Assembly: GCA_000507305.1 (NCBI GenBank)
Contig: DF239949.1
Coordinates: forward strand, 85,541-149,540
Direction: 5' to 3'
DNA: 64,000 nucleotides
Origin: Breviolum minutum Mf 1.05b.01
Taxonomy: Eukaryota; Sar; Dinophyceae; Suessiales; Symbiodiniaceae
Shown here: in pieces, positions 36,164 through 49,018 of the stretch
How positions within the stretch are numbered: position 1 is the first letter of the stretch
How the letters are laid out: each line of letters opens with the position of its first letter
Made by a program: the position numbers and the translations under genes
The notes under the pieces: model-generated
The model's input: only the letters and a program-made list of their open reading frames with translations
What the model was told of the DNA's origin: nothing
Database searches by the model: none

Positions 36164-36999
36164 CTGTAAGGGGCCGTATGTTCGACCCTTGAAACCTCTT
36201 GAGCTAGGCAAAACTGAAATGGTCCCAAGTGTGCACATTCTCGTCATGGTACAACATTTGGTTTGCATGTACTGTTTGAATGCTGAAAGCTTTTAATGCT
36301 CGGATGCAGGATTTCACTGATTTGCCAGGAAATTCCTCCCCCTCTCCATCCCCCAAGTTCTCCTGGAATGGCAGCCCCAGACAGGCCAATGTCCTGTAGT
36401 CACCGGGGTGTTTTTCGGACATCCCAGTAGATGCCCTTCCACCAAATAAAAAAGTGCTAAGAATGTTTACTATATAATGGCTGATTCTGAAAAAAAAATA
36501 ACGCAAAAACCCTTCATCGACACCATCGTCATCGTCATCAACGTCTTTGTCATCCACTGCAGCATCACCGCAGCCTCGAGCTTGTCGTAGATCACCAGCA
36601 GGAGCCTGAAACTTGCAGGATTTCATTCTTGTCAACTACAGGTCTAGCCGCCGGATGTTTTGAAAAAGACTAGCCAGAAAACCGACTGTTCCATGCAAAA
36701 ACAATCTGAAAACTGATGGGAGTTGCCAACCATACCAATAATATGCTATGCTATGGGTGGGGTTTGCATCGTTCTATTTCGACCACCTCCACATCAACCA
36801 TTTGACTTCATCTTGCCCCCTGCATAAGACAAGACCGGGTCACGGTTGCGGATCCGTCTTGATGTACTCCAATTGAGTGAGCACAGCATCACCTCAAACG
36901 CTCTGCTGTTGCACCAAAGTCACAGTAAAGTCATCCAGAGTCAACAGGGTATACTGGAGTTTCTCTTCCGACAGCTACCCACCAAAAAAACAGAAGGGA

Positions 37000-37048
37000 A
37001 AAAGAAACAACAGCAACAACGGCGACAACGACCACAAAGACATCGAGG

Positions 37049-37094
<46 letters not shown>

Positions 37095-37095
37095 C
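37000..37095 (+). repeat. (CAA)n microsatellite
   Basis: CAACAACGGCGACAACGACC leads into about 16 CAA/AAC units. PolyGln, polyAsn and polyVal frames are artefacts. Confidence 0.95.
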
Positions 37096-37179
37096 GAATA
37101 TCAAATTTGAAAGCTCTCTACAACGAATATCAAGTGCCGAAACGTCACGCACCACATTGGTTCTTGCAGTAATGGCCAC

Positions 37180-37700
37180 CACCAGATGAATGGCATCAGC
37201 AGCTCCAGGCCAGGTGATGGCGGGTGTGGTGGTCCTTGACTTCCCCAACAAGAACAGGAAAAAATTGATAGAAAAATGGATGATGCTTATAAATTGCCCC
37301 TGGATTTCCATATTTTCAAAGATTTCCAATTTTTTTCAGGATACTATGAGAATGATCCCTGGTTCCAGTTTCCATCCGAGTCACGTAGTTGCTACTGTAG
37401 TGGATGCCAACGTAACGCCAGCAGCCGCTGGCGTAGTGCTGCTGGTGCTGTCGCTTGGTACGCAAAGTTCACAGGTGGAGCGGCAGCCAACAATGACCTA
37501 ATCCCAAACTGTCTGGCTATTTGTTCACAAATTTGCGGCACCTTTACGGGGATGGGGAGTTCCTTACCTAAGCTAAATGAACCCAGGTCCGCTGTGTTTA
37601 ATTTCAGGGTGTTTGCCTTTGAGGGTTGGGATGGGACGCAACCACCGGATCTTCAAGGGGGTCGGTTTCCAAAAATGGAGGCATGTTTGGGAGGAAAATA
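37180..37700. other. Coding-like stretch of undecided strand and frame
   Basis: After plus acceptor ccaatttttttcag (about 37339) two plus frames stay open, one with a hydrophobic segment (AAAGVVLLVLSLGTQ) and one Cys/Trp-rich. At 37240-37110 the minus strand reads PGAADAIHLVVAITARTNVV. Probably exonic; not resolvable by eye. Confidence 0.35.
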
Positions 37701-38467
37701 ATAGCTCATTTAGCACCTGCAAATGTATTTACACAGCAGAGATTAGTTTCTATTTCATAATCTAACATATATAATTGAATCATCATTCATTTAAAAAATA
37801 TAGTGAACTTTTAAAGTTTAAGCCACTGTGGCACCGATGAGATAGCATCATGATCCGAGTGAATTTTGACACTCATGGATTTCCATGATGTTCCTCGTGG
37901 CTGACTGCAACAATGCACCATCCGAGCATATAATTCATATAATCATCATCACATTGAAGTTCAACCACGTTTCTCCACAAAAGCAGACCGGTTCAGCAAG
38001 TTGCTTCAGGGGATTTCTGAGGGGCATACAGTATACAAGTACAAAAATTGATGCCATGATGAATGTTGAGCCGCGATGAGCCGCGTGGACTGGCACGCTT
38101 TTCCTCGCAACCGCAGTCACGTTTGTTCCACAGCGGGTTCTGAAACAATGATCTGTATGGGAACCCCACGTGCCATCAGGGGCAGAAAAGGGATAAGGTT
38201 TGAGACTACTTGAAAATAAAAGCACCTGTTGGTGAGGCTGGGGTCCCTGTAGTTTGAGACATTTCCCTATCCAGATGCTATGCCACAAGTCTCGAAATTA
38301 ATTTAGGTGCCACACAGATTTGAAAGCATCACCCGCTGATTTTTTGCGGCCCAATGACCCCCAGAGAGGTCAGATGGAGAATCTGCAGCAGGACAAATCG
38401 ACCCGGTCGAGGGTAGTACATGTTCAATCTTTTATGTGAATTGGCAACAGAAGCTGTGGGATTTCAG

Positions 38468-38645
38468 GCTTTCCAAACTCCTGATGTTACTTGGAAGTTC
38501 GGGGTTAGATGCGCTCATCAAGAGCAACGTTTTCCACCCATGGGTCAATTTAACCGAACTCGAAACCGCTCAGGCCAACTCAAGGACTGGCAGCAATGCA
38601 GCCACATCCTGCCGTCCGGAAAATGCGGGGAGTCCTTGGAAAATC
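38468..38645 (+). CDS. Plus-strand internal exon
   Basis: Acceptor tgggatttcag, donor gtgaga, 59 codons: LSKLLMLLGSSGLDALIKSN, HPWVNLTELETAQANSRTG. The opposite strand is interrupted. Partner exons not identified. It lies only 190 bp from the minus-strand exon at 38834. Confidence 0.5.
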
Positions 38646-38833
38646 GTGAGATGACTTTGGATGTCCAGAGTCTAATATATCGTTCCTGAATCTATAAAAT
38701 GCTCAGAAACTGACCGCTCGATTTCGGAACTTGTCTCATGCAAAGAGGCATGAGCTAACAAAATGATCATACCATTAAAGAAAACCAGGCACACAAATCA
38801 TAGAGTGTATATACAGTATACGTTACAACTTAC

Positions 38834-39061
38834 CAAAAACATCCAGAAAAGATCCTGAAGCAGTATCTCAATCAAAGTGATGAAAATCGCCAGACTCCTT
38901 GTCCCAGGTTTTTGGGGACAAAAAACCCCGAACTCCTTGGCGAAGTCCAGCTCCGAGGCCGACTCGACAACGATGTCAGCATCGCTGAAGAGCTCCTTCA
39001 AGCAAAGGCGTTGGACCAAAGAGGTGTCCAAATATAATATGGAAACCACCGCGACAACATA
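38834..39061 (-). CDS. Internal exon with transmembrane segment, acceptor from TIR element
   Basis: Exactly 76 codons, phase 0 at both ends. The acceptor is CCATCAACAG of the element at 39062-39162; the donor is a perfect gtaagt. Content: YVVAVVSILYLDTSLVQRL, then SDADIVVESASELDFAKEFG, then SLAIFITLIEILLQDLFWMF, a likely membrane helix. Function unknown; possibly part of a channel-like protein. Confidence 0.66.
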
Positions 39062-39162
39062 CTGTTGATGGACAAAATCCTGCACCACCAAGGATGATGA
39101 TTATCCCACTATTTTTAGGGTTTTAACCATCCCAGGTGGTGCAGGATTTCTTCTATCAACAG
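39062..39162. mobile_element. Complete CTGTTGATGG-family TIR element, 101 bp
   Basis: (TA)CTGTTGATGGACAAAATCCT / GCACCACC and its inverted copy GGTGGTGCAGGATTTCTTCT / ATCAACAG(TA): about 28 bp TIRs with three mismatches. Reference copy; the 12.57-kb truncated copy derives from the same subfamily. Confidence 0.88.
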
Positions 39163-40258
39163 TAGTGTACCAATTTTTTAGGGCAACTGGATTGCTGGTT
39201 TTAGGGGCACAGTTGATGGAAAATTAACTTTGCAACTTTTTTCCAGGCATATGAAAAAACAAAGTCTGGGTTTCTCAAAATGTGAGAAAGTATATGAAAT
39301 ATTGAGGTTCAATTGTGATTATGGATCGTTAGGTTTGATAAATGCGTTCTACATATTATACATCACCTCTATTACAGGGATCCTGCATACGGACTACTAC
39401 CCAAGCTCTGCAGGATTCCATGGGATTCATCGGTTTCTTTTCTGATCCCAACAAAAGCCAGTCTTTTTGAAATTGCTAGGTTACTTTTTTGGAAAATTTC
39501 CCGGGTCCTACGAAATATCTTCCTGGATGATACATGACAACAATACAAGTGCTTTATTTATAGTACACCATTTGGGTCCAGACGTCTCCCATAGGTTTCA
39601 ACCGTTGGGTGTTACTTGGGAGCATCCAACAAACCATAGCGATTATCATCATTCCACTTCATGAGGTCATATCACCACCATACCACCCATGGTACAGCAG
39701 TCGATTTGCGGAGGACCAGTCACCGGTTTCCCGCCGTGCTCCTTACTGCTGTAGACACTTTTGGTGACCACCACCTGCGGATGGTGGTCAAAACTCTGCT
39801 CCATCCAAGTGAGCAACAAAACCATTCTTACCTTCCAGCGTACTTCTACAGCAAGTATATAATGGTTTCTTGCAGATGTGATCATCTTAAACAGTTACTG
39901 TGTAGGCATAATTTTCTGGATAAAGAGCCAGGCTTTAAGGCTTTGACCACTCAACTTTTGAAAAAATAAGGCACGAATTTCTGCCAGTGATGAAAGACTA
40001 GATTCAAATGATAATGGTAAACATCGGCCCTTCCTGGGGGGTTTTGTTGCTGGTAAATCCTGTACACCTCCTGGAGAGATACAACTGAGGGACCCTGAGG
40101 GTTTACTACAAAAATCAGTCTTGATTCATAATCAATGGCAGATAGTTTCTTCTTGGAAGAAATTCATGGGCACAAAAGATGCAGCCCGTTTGTTGTTTTG
40201 GCTCAAGGGTAATAGATGGTAAAGGGGTAGTTGGCAACCGGCGCTCGACCCCCGCTAG

Positions 40259-40388
40259 CAACAGCCCAAACTTTTTTGGCCAAACTCTGCAGCGAAGCGA
40301 TTTTTCATCATGTGAAAAAATACGGCCAGCATTGCAAGGCAGCCTTGAAAAGCGTCTCGAAGAAATCTCTGAACGTCTGAACAATTAG
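40259..40388 (+). CDS. Probable terminal exon with short coiled coil
   Basis: Acceptor tcgacccccgctag, then 42 codons to TAG: NSPNFFGQTLQRSDFSSCEK, ending with amphipathic SLEKRLEEISERLNN. The minus strand is also open, so strand is probable rather than certain. Confidence 0.45.
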
Positions 40389-40875
40389 TTGCTCCCATGG
40401 TTCCTACGGACAAGTGTGAAAACTTTCAAGAGCTCTTGAATCGCGTACAGTACTAGTACAGTAGGTGACTGAATCCTGCTGATGTAAGGATATGAAAACA
40501 TAAAATATATGAAAATATCACCTGCTAGAACTGTCAGTTTGCGACACATTGCAGGCTCTGAGCACTCTCTCACTCTTGCAGTTTTCGTGAAAAAGACAAC
40601 CCCCAATTTACTTCGTCCGTCGCCAATAAAATGTCATGTCACGTAACCCAAATAGAATCATCACAACCCCCTTGCTACTCAAGACATCAATGGATCACCA
40701 TGGACCATTGATCATCAAGTCTTCCAGAGCTTTATTACATCAAGACAGTCAAGGCCTTGCGACAGAGCACTCACAATAAGAGGCCTGCGGACTGCGGCCC
40801 CTAGTTCAAAGCATGGGGGCCCAGTACCAGTCATTACTGCCATGTCTGGTGGGATCCAGACAGACTAGAGCCGCA

Positions 40876-40921
<46 letters not shown>
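40876..40921 (+). repeat. (AATC)n microsatellite
   Basis: About 11 AATC/CAAT units. Confidence 0.95.
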
Positions 40922-41489
40922 CATGCACATGATCTGCATGAACGTCTATCAGGTAATCTTTGTCGTAGCTGAACCTCAGATGATCGCCAGGTCGAACCAT
41001 GGAAGTTCAACACATCATATGTCTTCACATCGATATCAACGCAGGATTCATCAACCCCCAGGCTTTTTTTCGAGGTGTCCCATCTTAAGAGCAGTTGATC
41101 ACTTTATTGGGGGTAATCCCTTCCAAATAAAAAGAAAAATACCTACAGAAGAGGGTTAATGCAGTGTTGCCATTGCTTTCCAGTTAGCCCGCACCATTTT
41201 CCCTGTTCAGTAGAAGCCTACCAACATGACTGTCTCCCCGGTTGCGTGGGCAACCACTGCTTTTGCCTTGCTGATGTTCTGTGATTGCCTGGCTGTTTCG
41301 TCGTTTCAGAAGTGATGTTCAAGGAATTTGCCTTCCAAAAGATCAGAATCCCCTTGAATTCCACCACTTGGTTGCAAGTTTAACATCTTAAACCTTCTCC
41401 AACGGTAGCTTCAACAACTAGTTGGTGCTTGTTTCCCAGCCCATTTTAGAAAAATATGCGAACCTCAAAGCTGGATCATTTCGCCAGGG

Positions 41490-41595
41490 CACCCCTGAAA
41501 ACTAACATGACATTGGAAAATCCCCCATTTTTAATAGGAAAAATACATCTTCATTCATGGAGGATGTCCCATTGTCAATCTGAGTTTTCGGGGGA
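41490..41595. mobile_element. Degraded TIR element
   Basis: CACCCCTGAAAACTAACATG...CATTGGAAAA at left and CCATTGTCAATCTGAG / TTTTCGGGGG at right, imperfect inverted copies matching 52333-52442. Confidence 0.6.
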
Positions 41596-41656
41596 AAAAA
41601 ATTGAAACCACCACCACCGGAAAACCTAGACAGACTCACGGTTGATTCCAACCATC

Positions 41657-42080
41657 AAAGGAACCACATCAAACCATCACCATCATCCCGTGGCGAGTGG
41701 GCACAACATCCACCAAACAGGACCCGCATTCCAACTTGTCGGCTGATGAAGCCTGAGGTCGAATGACGTGAAACAAACGAAGCGCCCTTTTGAATGTACG
41801 GTACGTCACCACTGAAAAAGAACAAATCCCAAGATTTGACATGGAAACACTTTAAAATGAAAAATCCACCTGTTTTTTTGGTACAGGTTCTTTTGAGGTT
41901 GCCATTGTTCCTCATGGTCGTGTTTCAACGTACATCCAAGAGATTCCAGTGTTGTGGCATTTTTGTTTGTGAAATGGAAGTAAGTGATCTTAGAAACCCA
42001 TGAAAACGGGGAACCTGAATGACAAAGTTTGGTTGCCTTCGGATGCCGTTGGGGGCCAGGATCAAGATCCAAGTTTGAAG
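41657..42080 (-). CDS. Two candidate exons, one with a voltage-sensor-like segment
   Basis: Exon 42080-42015: 22 codons (LQTWILILAPNGIRRQPNF) between gagatccaag and donor gttccc. Exon 41811-41657: very good acceptor gatttgttctttttcag. Two frames are open, one reading VTYRTFKRALRLFHVIRPQ, with Arg/Lys at intervals as in an S4 helix, the other SGDVPYIQKGASFVSRHS. If the first is right, this belongs to an ion-transport protein. Phase between the two is unresolved. Confidence 0.42.
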
Positions 42081-42587
42081 CTTGGATCTCTGATGGCATT
42101 CTCCCATCTGACAGTCATGGAAAAGTGGAAATATTGACAACTGATGCCATGTTGCCACATTTAGCCGCATTAATATCTGGGGCTGTAAAAGTCAAAAATT
42201 GACTTTTGCAATACAATTTCTGGGGGTATTCTTTCTTATTCCTGATCATTAGATTGCACTATGTGACGCTGCGTGTGTACATGAAGGAGACGGCAGCAGT
42301 ATCACCATCACCACTATCTCACCCACCACCCAGCACCAACCGGAGCAGCAGCAGAAAACATCAGCAGGGACTTGGTAGCGGAAATGTCCAAAAAAAAACA
42401 GAAGCAATTACTTTACTTCGAGTGATCCCCACCATGACATGTTGGGTGGAGGTTGTCAGGTGAGGGTTGTCATTGAGAATATGATGGGAAGAATGGAGAA
42501 TTTGAAAACATTGATTTCAGGTTTCCTTGGCTTAGTGATACTAGTGAGATGGGCTTTGGTCACGATGTTCCTTTCTTGAACTACTCA

Positions 42588-42753
42588 NNNNNNNNNNNNN
42601 NNNNNNNNNNNNNNNNNNNNNNNNNNNNNNNNNNNNNNNNNNNNNNNNNNNNNNNNNNNNNNNNNNNNNNNNNNNNNNNNNNNNNNNNNNNNNNNNNNNN
42701 NNNNNNNNNNNNNNNNNNNNNNNNNNNNNNNNNNNNNNNNNNNNNNNNNNNNN
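42588..42753. other. Assembly gap (166 N)
   Basis: Run of N. The right flank is a minisatellite, so the gap probably represents unresolved copies of it. Confidence 0.99.
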
Positions 42754-42915
42754 CGGTTGGGGTCTGGCACGCCACACTGAACTCGCAGGATCGCGGTTGG
42801 GGTCCAGCACGCCACTGCACTCACAGCATCGCGGTTGAGGTCCAGCACGCCACACTGAACTCAGATCCCAGTTGCCATTGGGGTCCAGCACGCCACACTG
42901 AACTCAAAGGGTCCC
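42754..42915 (+). repeat. Minisatellite of about 35-45-bp units
   Basis: Four units carry GGTTGGGGTC..CAGCACGCCAC and ACTGAACTC. with variable spacers. The array runs into the N gap. Confidence 0.88.
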
Positions 42916-43348
42916 AGTTAATTGAGGAGGACGACGAAGGAGGAGAGGAGGACGAGGAGGAGAAGGAGGAGAAGAGACTGACATAAAATCTAACAACCCT
43001 CACCTGACAGGTGGGGAATAACAACAGCAGCAAGCACAGAAAAAAGTGGTTCTGATTTCAGGCTCTACAAACCTACAAACCAATAGGAGATGTCTTCAAC
43101 CAACGACATTTTTGGAAAACGTGAACTCTCCGTGACTTTTCCAACTCTGCAACCCAGGTATGGGTGGGTTATGGTTTGCAATGGATGGGACAGGCCTTTG
43201 CAAACAAAGGACACTTTGGTCATGAATCGAAGGTTCCTGTGATTTTACCTGCCATACATCATACAGTATACCTATCCACCTCTCTTATGAGTTCTGGACT
43301 TTGGACCACAGGGAATTCCCACGCAAAAAGGTGAACTCATGCCACTCC

Positions 43349-43648
43349 TTAGTTAAACAACAAGTAGCGATAAGCAGTGGAGGCCAAGAAGTGATTGTAG
43401 AGTCGGTGCTGCTTCTTGATCGCAGTCGAATATAGCTCTCCCAGCAAACCGATGTACACCTGGCAAGCGCGGGCTGCAACGATACGAACACAGCCAACTT
43501 ACATGGCTTTATAGGCATATAGGCCACCCTAAAGGGTACTGCTTTTGGGAAAAAAATCGTGGATTGGTGACAAGCTACTTGACTGATGACTTGTCTCATC
43601 ATAGGAATATATATATAATATGCATTATCATATATATATATATATCAT

Positions 43649-43680
<32 letters not shown>

Positions 43681-43686
43681 CTCCTC

Positions 43687-43776
<90 letters not shown>

Positions 43777-46700
43777 GTGAAAATACATGCAGGTTGCCAT
43801 CCTTCAAATCTCCCATCTATCTATCCCAACTTAGCCAGCTTCACGTTCATGGCCACCACGGTGACCACCAAGCTCAACACCAAGAACTCCAAGCGCAAGG
43901 AGCGGTGAATATTACTTTCAGACTCCTCATCAACCTCGACTGATGCGTTGTTTTTTGCTTTAGCGATGTTTATCCTGAAAAATATAGACACTGGAAAAAT
44001 ATTCAACAAGGGTGCCCCTGTATGAACTGCCTCATCTGTATCAATCAACTGTATTAACGATATTAGATCATGCATTGTTCATTACAGTCTTTATCATTAT
44101 TTTGGTTATACGAGTACCGCATACATATAAGTAGAACATCTAAGTTTCGGAATAGTTAAGCCTGATCCAGAATGATCGATTGAAGCCAAGAGATGGAGAA
44201 TCGCAGTTCTGAACGGTGCATGTTTACGAGCTCGTGAAGTTACCCCACGGCTTCCCAAAAAGGTCTCCAGCAACCCCTTGAAGCCTGAAGCCCTGTGCCG
44301 TCCAAGCAACCTCTCCTCGCAAAAGTCCCTTGCTGATATTTCCTTTCATCACCTCCAGAGGCGAGTTGTGAGGTTGTCATTCAAAAGTAGATTCGGCACA
44401 GTTCCTGCAAATTGGTTTATAAGGACCCTTTACTAACCTACCTTTTGGTACCGGCAAGCCATCTATTTTGACCTTAAATCTTCTTTTGATTTATTCATGT
44501 GAGTTGCTTCCAAGGTCCTACAAAGGGAATCCTTCATTGTCAATAATGCTTTTGCATGGCATGATTCAAGTTCGAGATATGAATCAAAGGGTGTCGTCTT
44601 CAAGGCCAACCAAAGATATCCAAACATCATCATCCACGACATGGCATGACATCATCTCCCCCCCTCACTGCTCAGACACACACACCTGCCTCTCCCAAGC
44701 CTTCCATCTCGGTTAAATCGAAATCTCCTAGGACCTCTAAACGGAAAATCTTCATGAAGGCATTCAACATATGATTGAAACTTCCTCGGCCCGCGGCACC
44801 ATTTGAAGCTTTTTCCTGTTTAAAACAAAAATGGCACGGGCAAAAGGGTGAATAAATCAAATTGATTACATCAACGTCTTCTTTCTAGGGATCTCTGAAT
44901 TTCCATGAAGTTCCTGCGAAGGTTCTTGGATATATCTCAACAAAGAGGTGCATGGAACTTGCCTTTTTCGTTACCTGTTTGTATTCTCAAGGGCCGCTAG
45001 AAGCCATAAGAAACATATGTTTGTCCTTTGGGGGTTGGGGAAAGAAAAAAAAGGATTTGGGTGCCAATCCTGAAAAAGAAAACACCCGAAAAAATCCGTG
45101 GACCGTGGATCCAAATTCGTTCCAAGCATCCGAAATTTTCTTTGATTGGGAAGACAAAGTAAGCATGAAAGGATCCACACCTCGAAACAGAAGGAAGTTG
45201 GAATGAACCCAAGTGAAGAGCGATTGTCGGAACACGTAGACACTTCTTTGCAAACAGCAATAGAAGATCCATGGATTTTTCCGTGCGTCCAAATGACAGA
45301 TGTACATGCAGTATCATCAGGGCCGTAGAAAAAAAAACTGCCTCTACCTGCTAGCCATTCATAGCCATGCGTGCATCTATACATATTGTATATGATTCTT
45401 GGACTGAAATCAGCTGAGACACACCACTATGGCCAGAAAAATCAGGAAATTGATGGATGCCGGGCGGGTCACAGCATAGAACACTGGGACAATGTTGCGA
45501 CCGATGCCCTCGACTTGCAAGAGACTCACCTCGGAAGTATTTAGTTGGATCCGCTGGTGATACACACCAAACGAGTGAAAGGATGATGTTCCTCTACTTA
45601 GGCACTTTGCTTTTGCAATCCGTTTTGATCCATTCAATCCCAACGCGGCTACTTTTGGAAATTCGATGAAGTTCTTGGCGATGAAGAACTGGCTACTCAA
45701 TGAGGATCTAAATGTGGATGACTTCAGTGATACAAAATGCCTCCAACATCCTGAAGCTTCAATCAAACCAAGTCGTTGGACCTTCGTTGTGACATCTGGA
45801 GAATCTCCCGTTTCACAAAAACTGTCTTGAAACCAGGTGACTGCCACTTGACTCCATCGCACCAAGACCAGAACGGAAAGGAAAGCTGGATGCGACTTGA
45901 AGAGTTCCCAAGCGTCCTTGACATTCCCACTTCTGGCATAAATCAGGAAACGCCACCCAACAAAGGTGGAGAATGCTTCCTCAGCTGCCACATTCGTAAA
46001 AACAAACAAACTTTGCCATTCCGGTCGGTAGTATCTGGTTCATCCTGATGCTCAAGTCATGATTGTTAACACCTTGCAACGAGAAACGACGCACGATTCT
46101 GTTTGCAGTTCTGCTGAATGGAATTGACAACTGCTTTCAATTGTTTTCACTCCAAACGATCTTGAAATCTCAAACTGTTGAGAACCATTTAACTGATACT
46201 TGAAGAGATTTTGGTCTCAAACAGGGAAGAAATAGAAAGGCTCTAAAGTGCACTATCTGGTCAGAGTCCTTTTCTGACTCTCTTGCAAATATCATTAATC
46301 ATATATAATATACGGGCACTACATATACATAAGCGAAAAACAATCGGATGTTTTTGAACCCGGGATATTGTACTACTAGCTGGTTCAGTGGCTTTACCTG
46401 CGCCCTTTACTGTTCTTTGATGTATTCGCATTCAATGCAATTTGACAGACGAAATGCGTGAAGCATCATCAAACATCAAATGCATACAAACTGTCGTCGA
46501 TCGTTGCGGTATATATGGTATATGCTCAAACTCCAGAAACACACCCCAAAACAGTGAGACTTAAATTATCTTAAAAAACAAAAAACTCACTCAACATCAT
46601 GCTAGCATCCGTAGCTGTGAGAAGCACATTCCACAGATTCACATGCTTCATCACCCCCACCATGAAGCCGGGTGCGCTCGAAGCGAATAAATACATGCCC

Positions 46701-49018
46701 CCGAACAATTTCAGCATCAACGACCCAGCAATGAACATGCTCAAGACCTGGGATGTCATTGAAACATGGACATGTCAATCCCCAAGTATGAAGCAACAGC
46801 TGGAGCATGGAACAAAGGCTTGTAGACAGGGGAGAGAAACCAAAAATACTCTATTTCTATGATATCTTGGTTGGTTAAGAGCAGGATTCGCATAAGGGGT
46901 GAGGTCATAATTCCTATGACACAAAGGGTTCTACATCATGTATCATCATTTAGCCCCCAAGATCATCATTCAATTCTTCTTTGGGGGGACTTTTCATGGC
47001 TCAGAGTCACGGCAAAAAGCGTCAAGATCGAAACTTCAGGTATCTCACGATCGTCTAGTGCGACAGCCATTCGCACCAAAATGAGGATGTATGCCGCATC
47101 TACCAAGGAATCCACATATTGTCCACGGGCAGTACCTGAGCTAAAAAAACGCTCAACCCGAGAATGTGAGACCCCATATTATGTAGGCCTTTTTTTGGGA
47201 CGACCTTTTGAACTGGATGTTGTTCTTGACCCGTTTTCATGGTAAGATTTGCCATGAAGTACCCCATGGTGAAAACTCAGCATTTTCGACGAATAAAATG
47301 GTTGAAGAATGTTGAAGATTTCCTATCTTTATTATCTGTATTCAATCCGAATATGTCGCCACCTTCAAACAATTACCCTTTTCCTTCAGTCCATACGTAT
47401 GAAAACACCCTGCTGTTTTGAAAAGCCAAATAACCCCCTGACTCAACCGTGATCATCGTATACTTGTCTTACACAACGGATCTTTGATGTGCCGGGAAGG
47501 ATTTCCATACTCTTGGAACCAGGCCCCAAAAGTGTAAATACATGCGCTTTTTGGCAGAGCTTCCCCTTTCACTTCGAGATCATGGTTTATCTGCCAAGCT
47601 GCGTCGAGAGGCCTCCGACAAAATGGCTCGGCCAATGGCGGTGTTGAAGCAGGGGCTCTCTTGCCCAGCATCAAGAAGCACCTAATTTGAGGTCACCGAG
47701 TAGTAAAGCGAGTGATGGAAATCACGCTGGCTTAAATTTCAATCATTCATAGGGACTATCTCGTTTCTGGATGCTGTCGGGTAGGTGCATCTTGGATTTA
47801 CTTATTCACTCGTAAATATGATGGAAGAAATCCTGCGCCACCTGTTAGATATGAAATCCTTACAAAACATGTCTGATATTCTCAAAATCAACTGATTTTT
47901 TCCGGATTTCTGAACCATCAACAGTAGGGACCGTTGAATGGCATCCGTGAATACAAGGTAGGTGGTGCACCATCCACCTGAGATTCCCCCAGTAAACGGC
48001 TACACCTTCAGCATCAGCGCCATATGGACATTGGCCACTGGGAAGAGCTGCGTGCAGGGTGAGATGCCTCGGCGGTTTTTGTTGCCGTTTCAAAAATGTT
48101 GGGACTCGAAACGAGGGTTGAAAATAAACAGGGGAAATCTCGAAACAAAGAAACCTCCAGTGAAACCGAAATGGCGACATGAAAATGACACATGTTCTAT
48201 ATAGGAGAAAATGCATCATCCAATGGTGTGTTTTCCATTCCTATCTTAGTTCGTGAGGGTGTGCTTGGAAATACTTTCCTTTTGAGGCCACAATGCACAT
48301 GACAGGGATGCCGCAAGAGACATCATTTGCTAGGTCCATGTCATTTCCATGAATATTTAAAGAACTGTATGCAGCTGTATGCACCTTAGCTGCTTTGTCC
48401 AGGTCTTCACATACCCTTCCACAAAGGGACAAAGGGAGGCATCTTAGGCATCTTTAAACAGCTGCCCACGCACACGCATAAAACGAAAAATAAGCTTGTG
48501 TCCATCATATGTGGCCAGCATAGCAAAATCTACGAACAGCACATGTCATAGCAGAAGCTAGTAGATTTATTGATCATGTCTTGATCAATCCTACCTGGTC
48601 CTCAACATGATCACGCCAAGAGTTGCCTATTGCTATGCCATCATACCATCCCCCCATTTCCACATGGTTGATGGAAACATCCAGGCTCTGACTCTGATTC
48701 CAATAGTGTTTCCCTCCAAGTCAATCAATCAGCTAGATCTAGCTGAGATACTAAAAGAGCAGCGAGAACAGGCTTTGTCCGAACAAAGCACCTGTACAAA
48801 ACGCGTCTGATCGTTGATGTCATGCCCCTTCCTGGATTCCTTCAAAAATCCTTAAAGATCAGATTGAGGAGGATCGCAATGGATCACTTTCATTCACCTC
48901 TACGTGTTGCCGTGGAGGTCTTCCACTCATCACAGTACACGATGCATGTCTCGTACATACACACCAGCCCCCAAATAGTATTGTCCCAACTCATCTCGAA
49001 GCCCGCAACATGTTCAAG
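43349..49018 (-). CDS. Ion-transport (voltage-gated cation channel-like) protein gene
   Basis: Minus exons, 5' to 3': 49018-48898 (FEMSWDNTIWGLVCMYETC; donor gtgaat), about 48430-48245, about 48050-47930, about 47640-47473 (donor gtaaga), 47140-47049 (VDSLVDAAYILILVRMAVAL; donor gtgaga), 46747-46591 (LMLKLFGGMYLFASS, LWNVLLTATDASMML; donor gtgagt), 46034-45530 (168 open codons: AAEEAFSTFVGWRFLIYARS, VKDAWELF; donor gtgagt), about 45170-45100, 44815-44686 (NAFMKIFRLEVLGDFDLTE; donor gtgtgt) and 43473-43349 (RACQVYIGLLGELYSTAIK; TAA). Patterns like E.AF..FV..RF..Y..(K)DAW..F fit an S2-S3 hairpin and FRLEVLGDFDL a pore-loop region of the Ion_trans superfamily, which dinoflagellates carry in many copies. 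Not every junction is in phase, so exons are missing or two genes are merged; identity is an inference from motifs. Confidence 0.5.
43644..43776 (+). repeat. Mosaic CTA/CTC/CTG trinucleotide array
   Basis: Blocks: ten CTA, four CTC, eleven CTG, about sixteen CTA. PolyLeu, polyThr and polyVal frames are artefacts. Confidence 0.95.
47817..47924. mobile_element. CTGTTGATGG-family element beside a channel-gene exon
   Basis: Right end GGATTTCTGAACCATCAACAG is complete and followed by TA; left end is reduced to TATGATGGAAGAAATCCTGC. On the minus strand it starts within about 10 nt of the donor (gtccct) of the exon at about 47930, so it lies at the 5' end of an intron. Confidence 0.7.

Noticed and set aside
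46602-46808. Alternative frame of the 46591-46747 exon (HCWVVDAEIVRGHVFIRFER)
   Set aside because: It is open and phase-compatible with one neighbour, but stops before the donor; the hydrophobic frame fits the channel context better.
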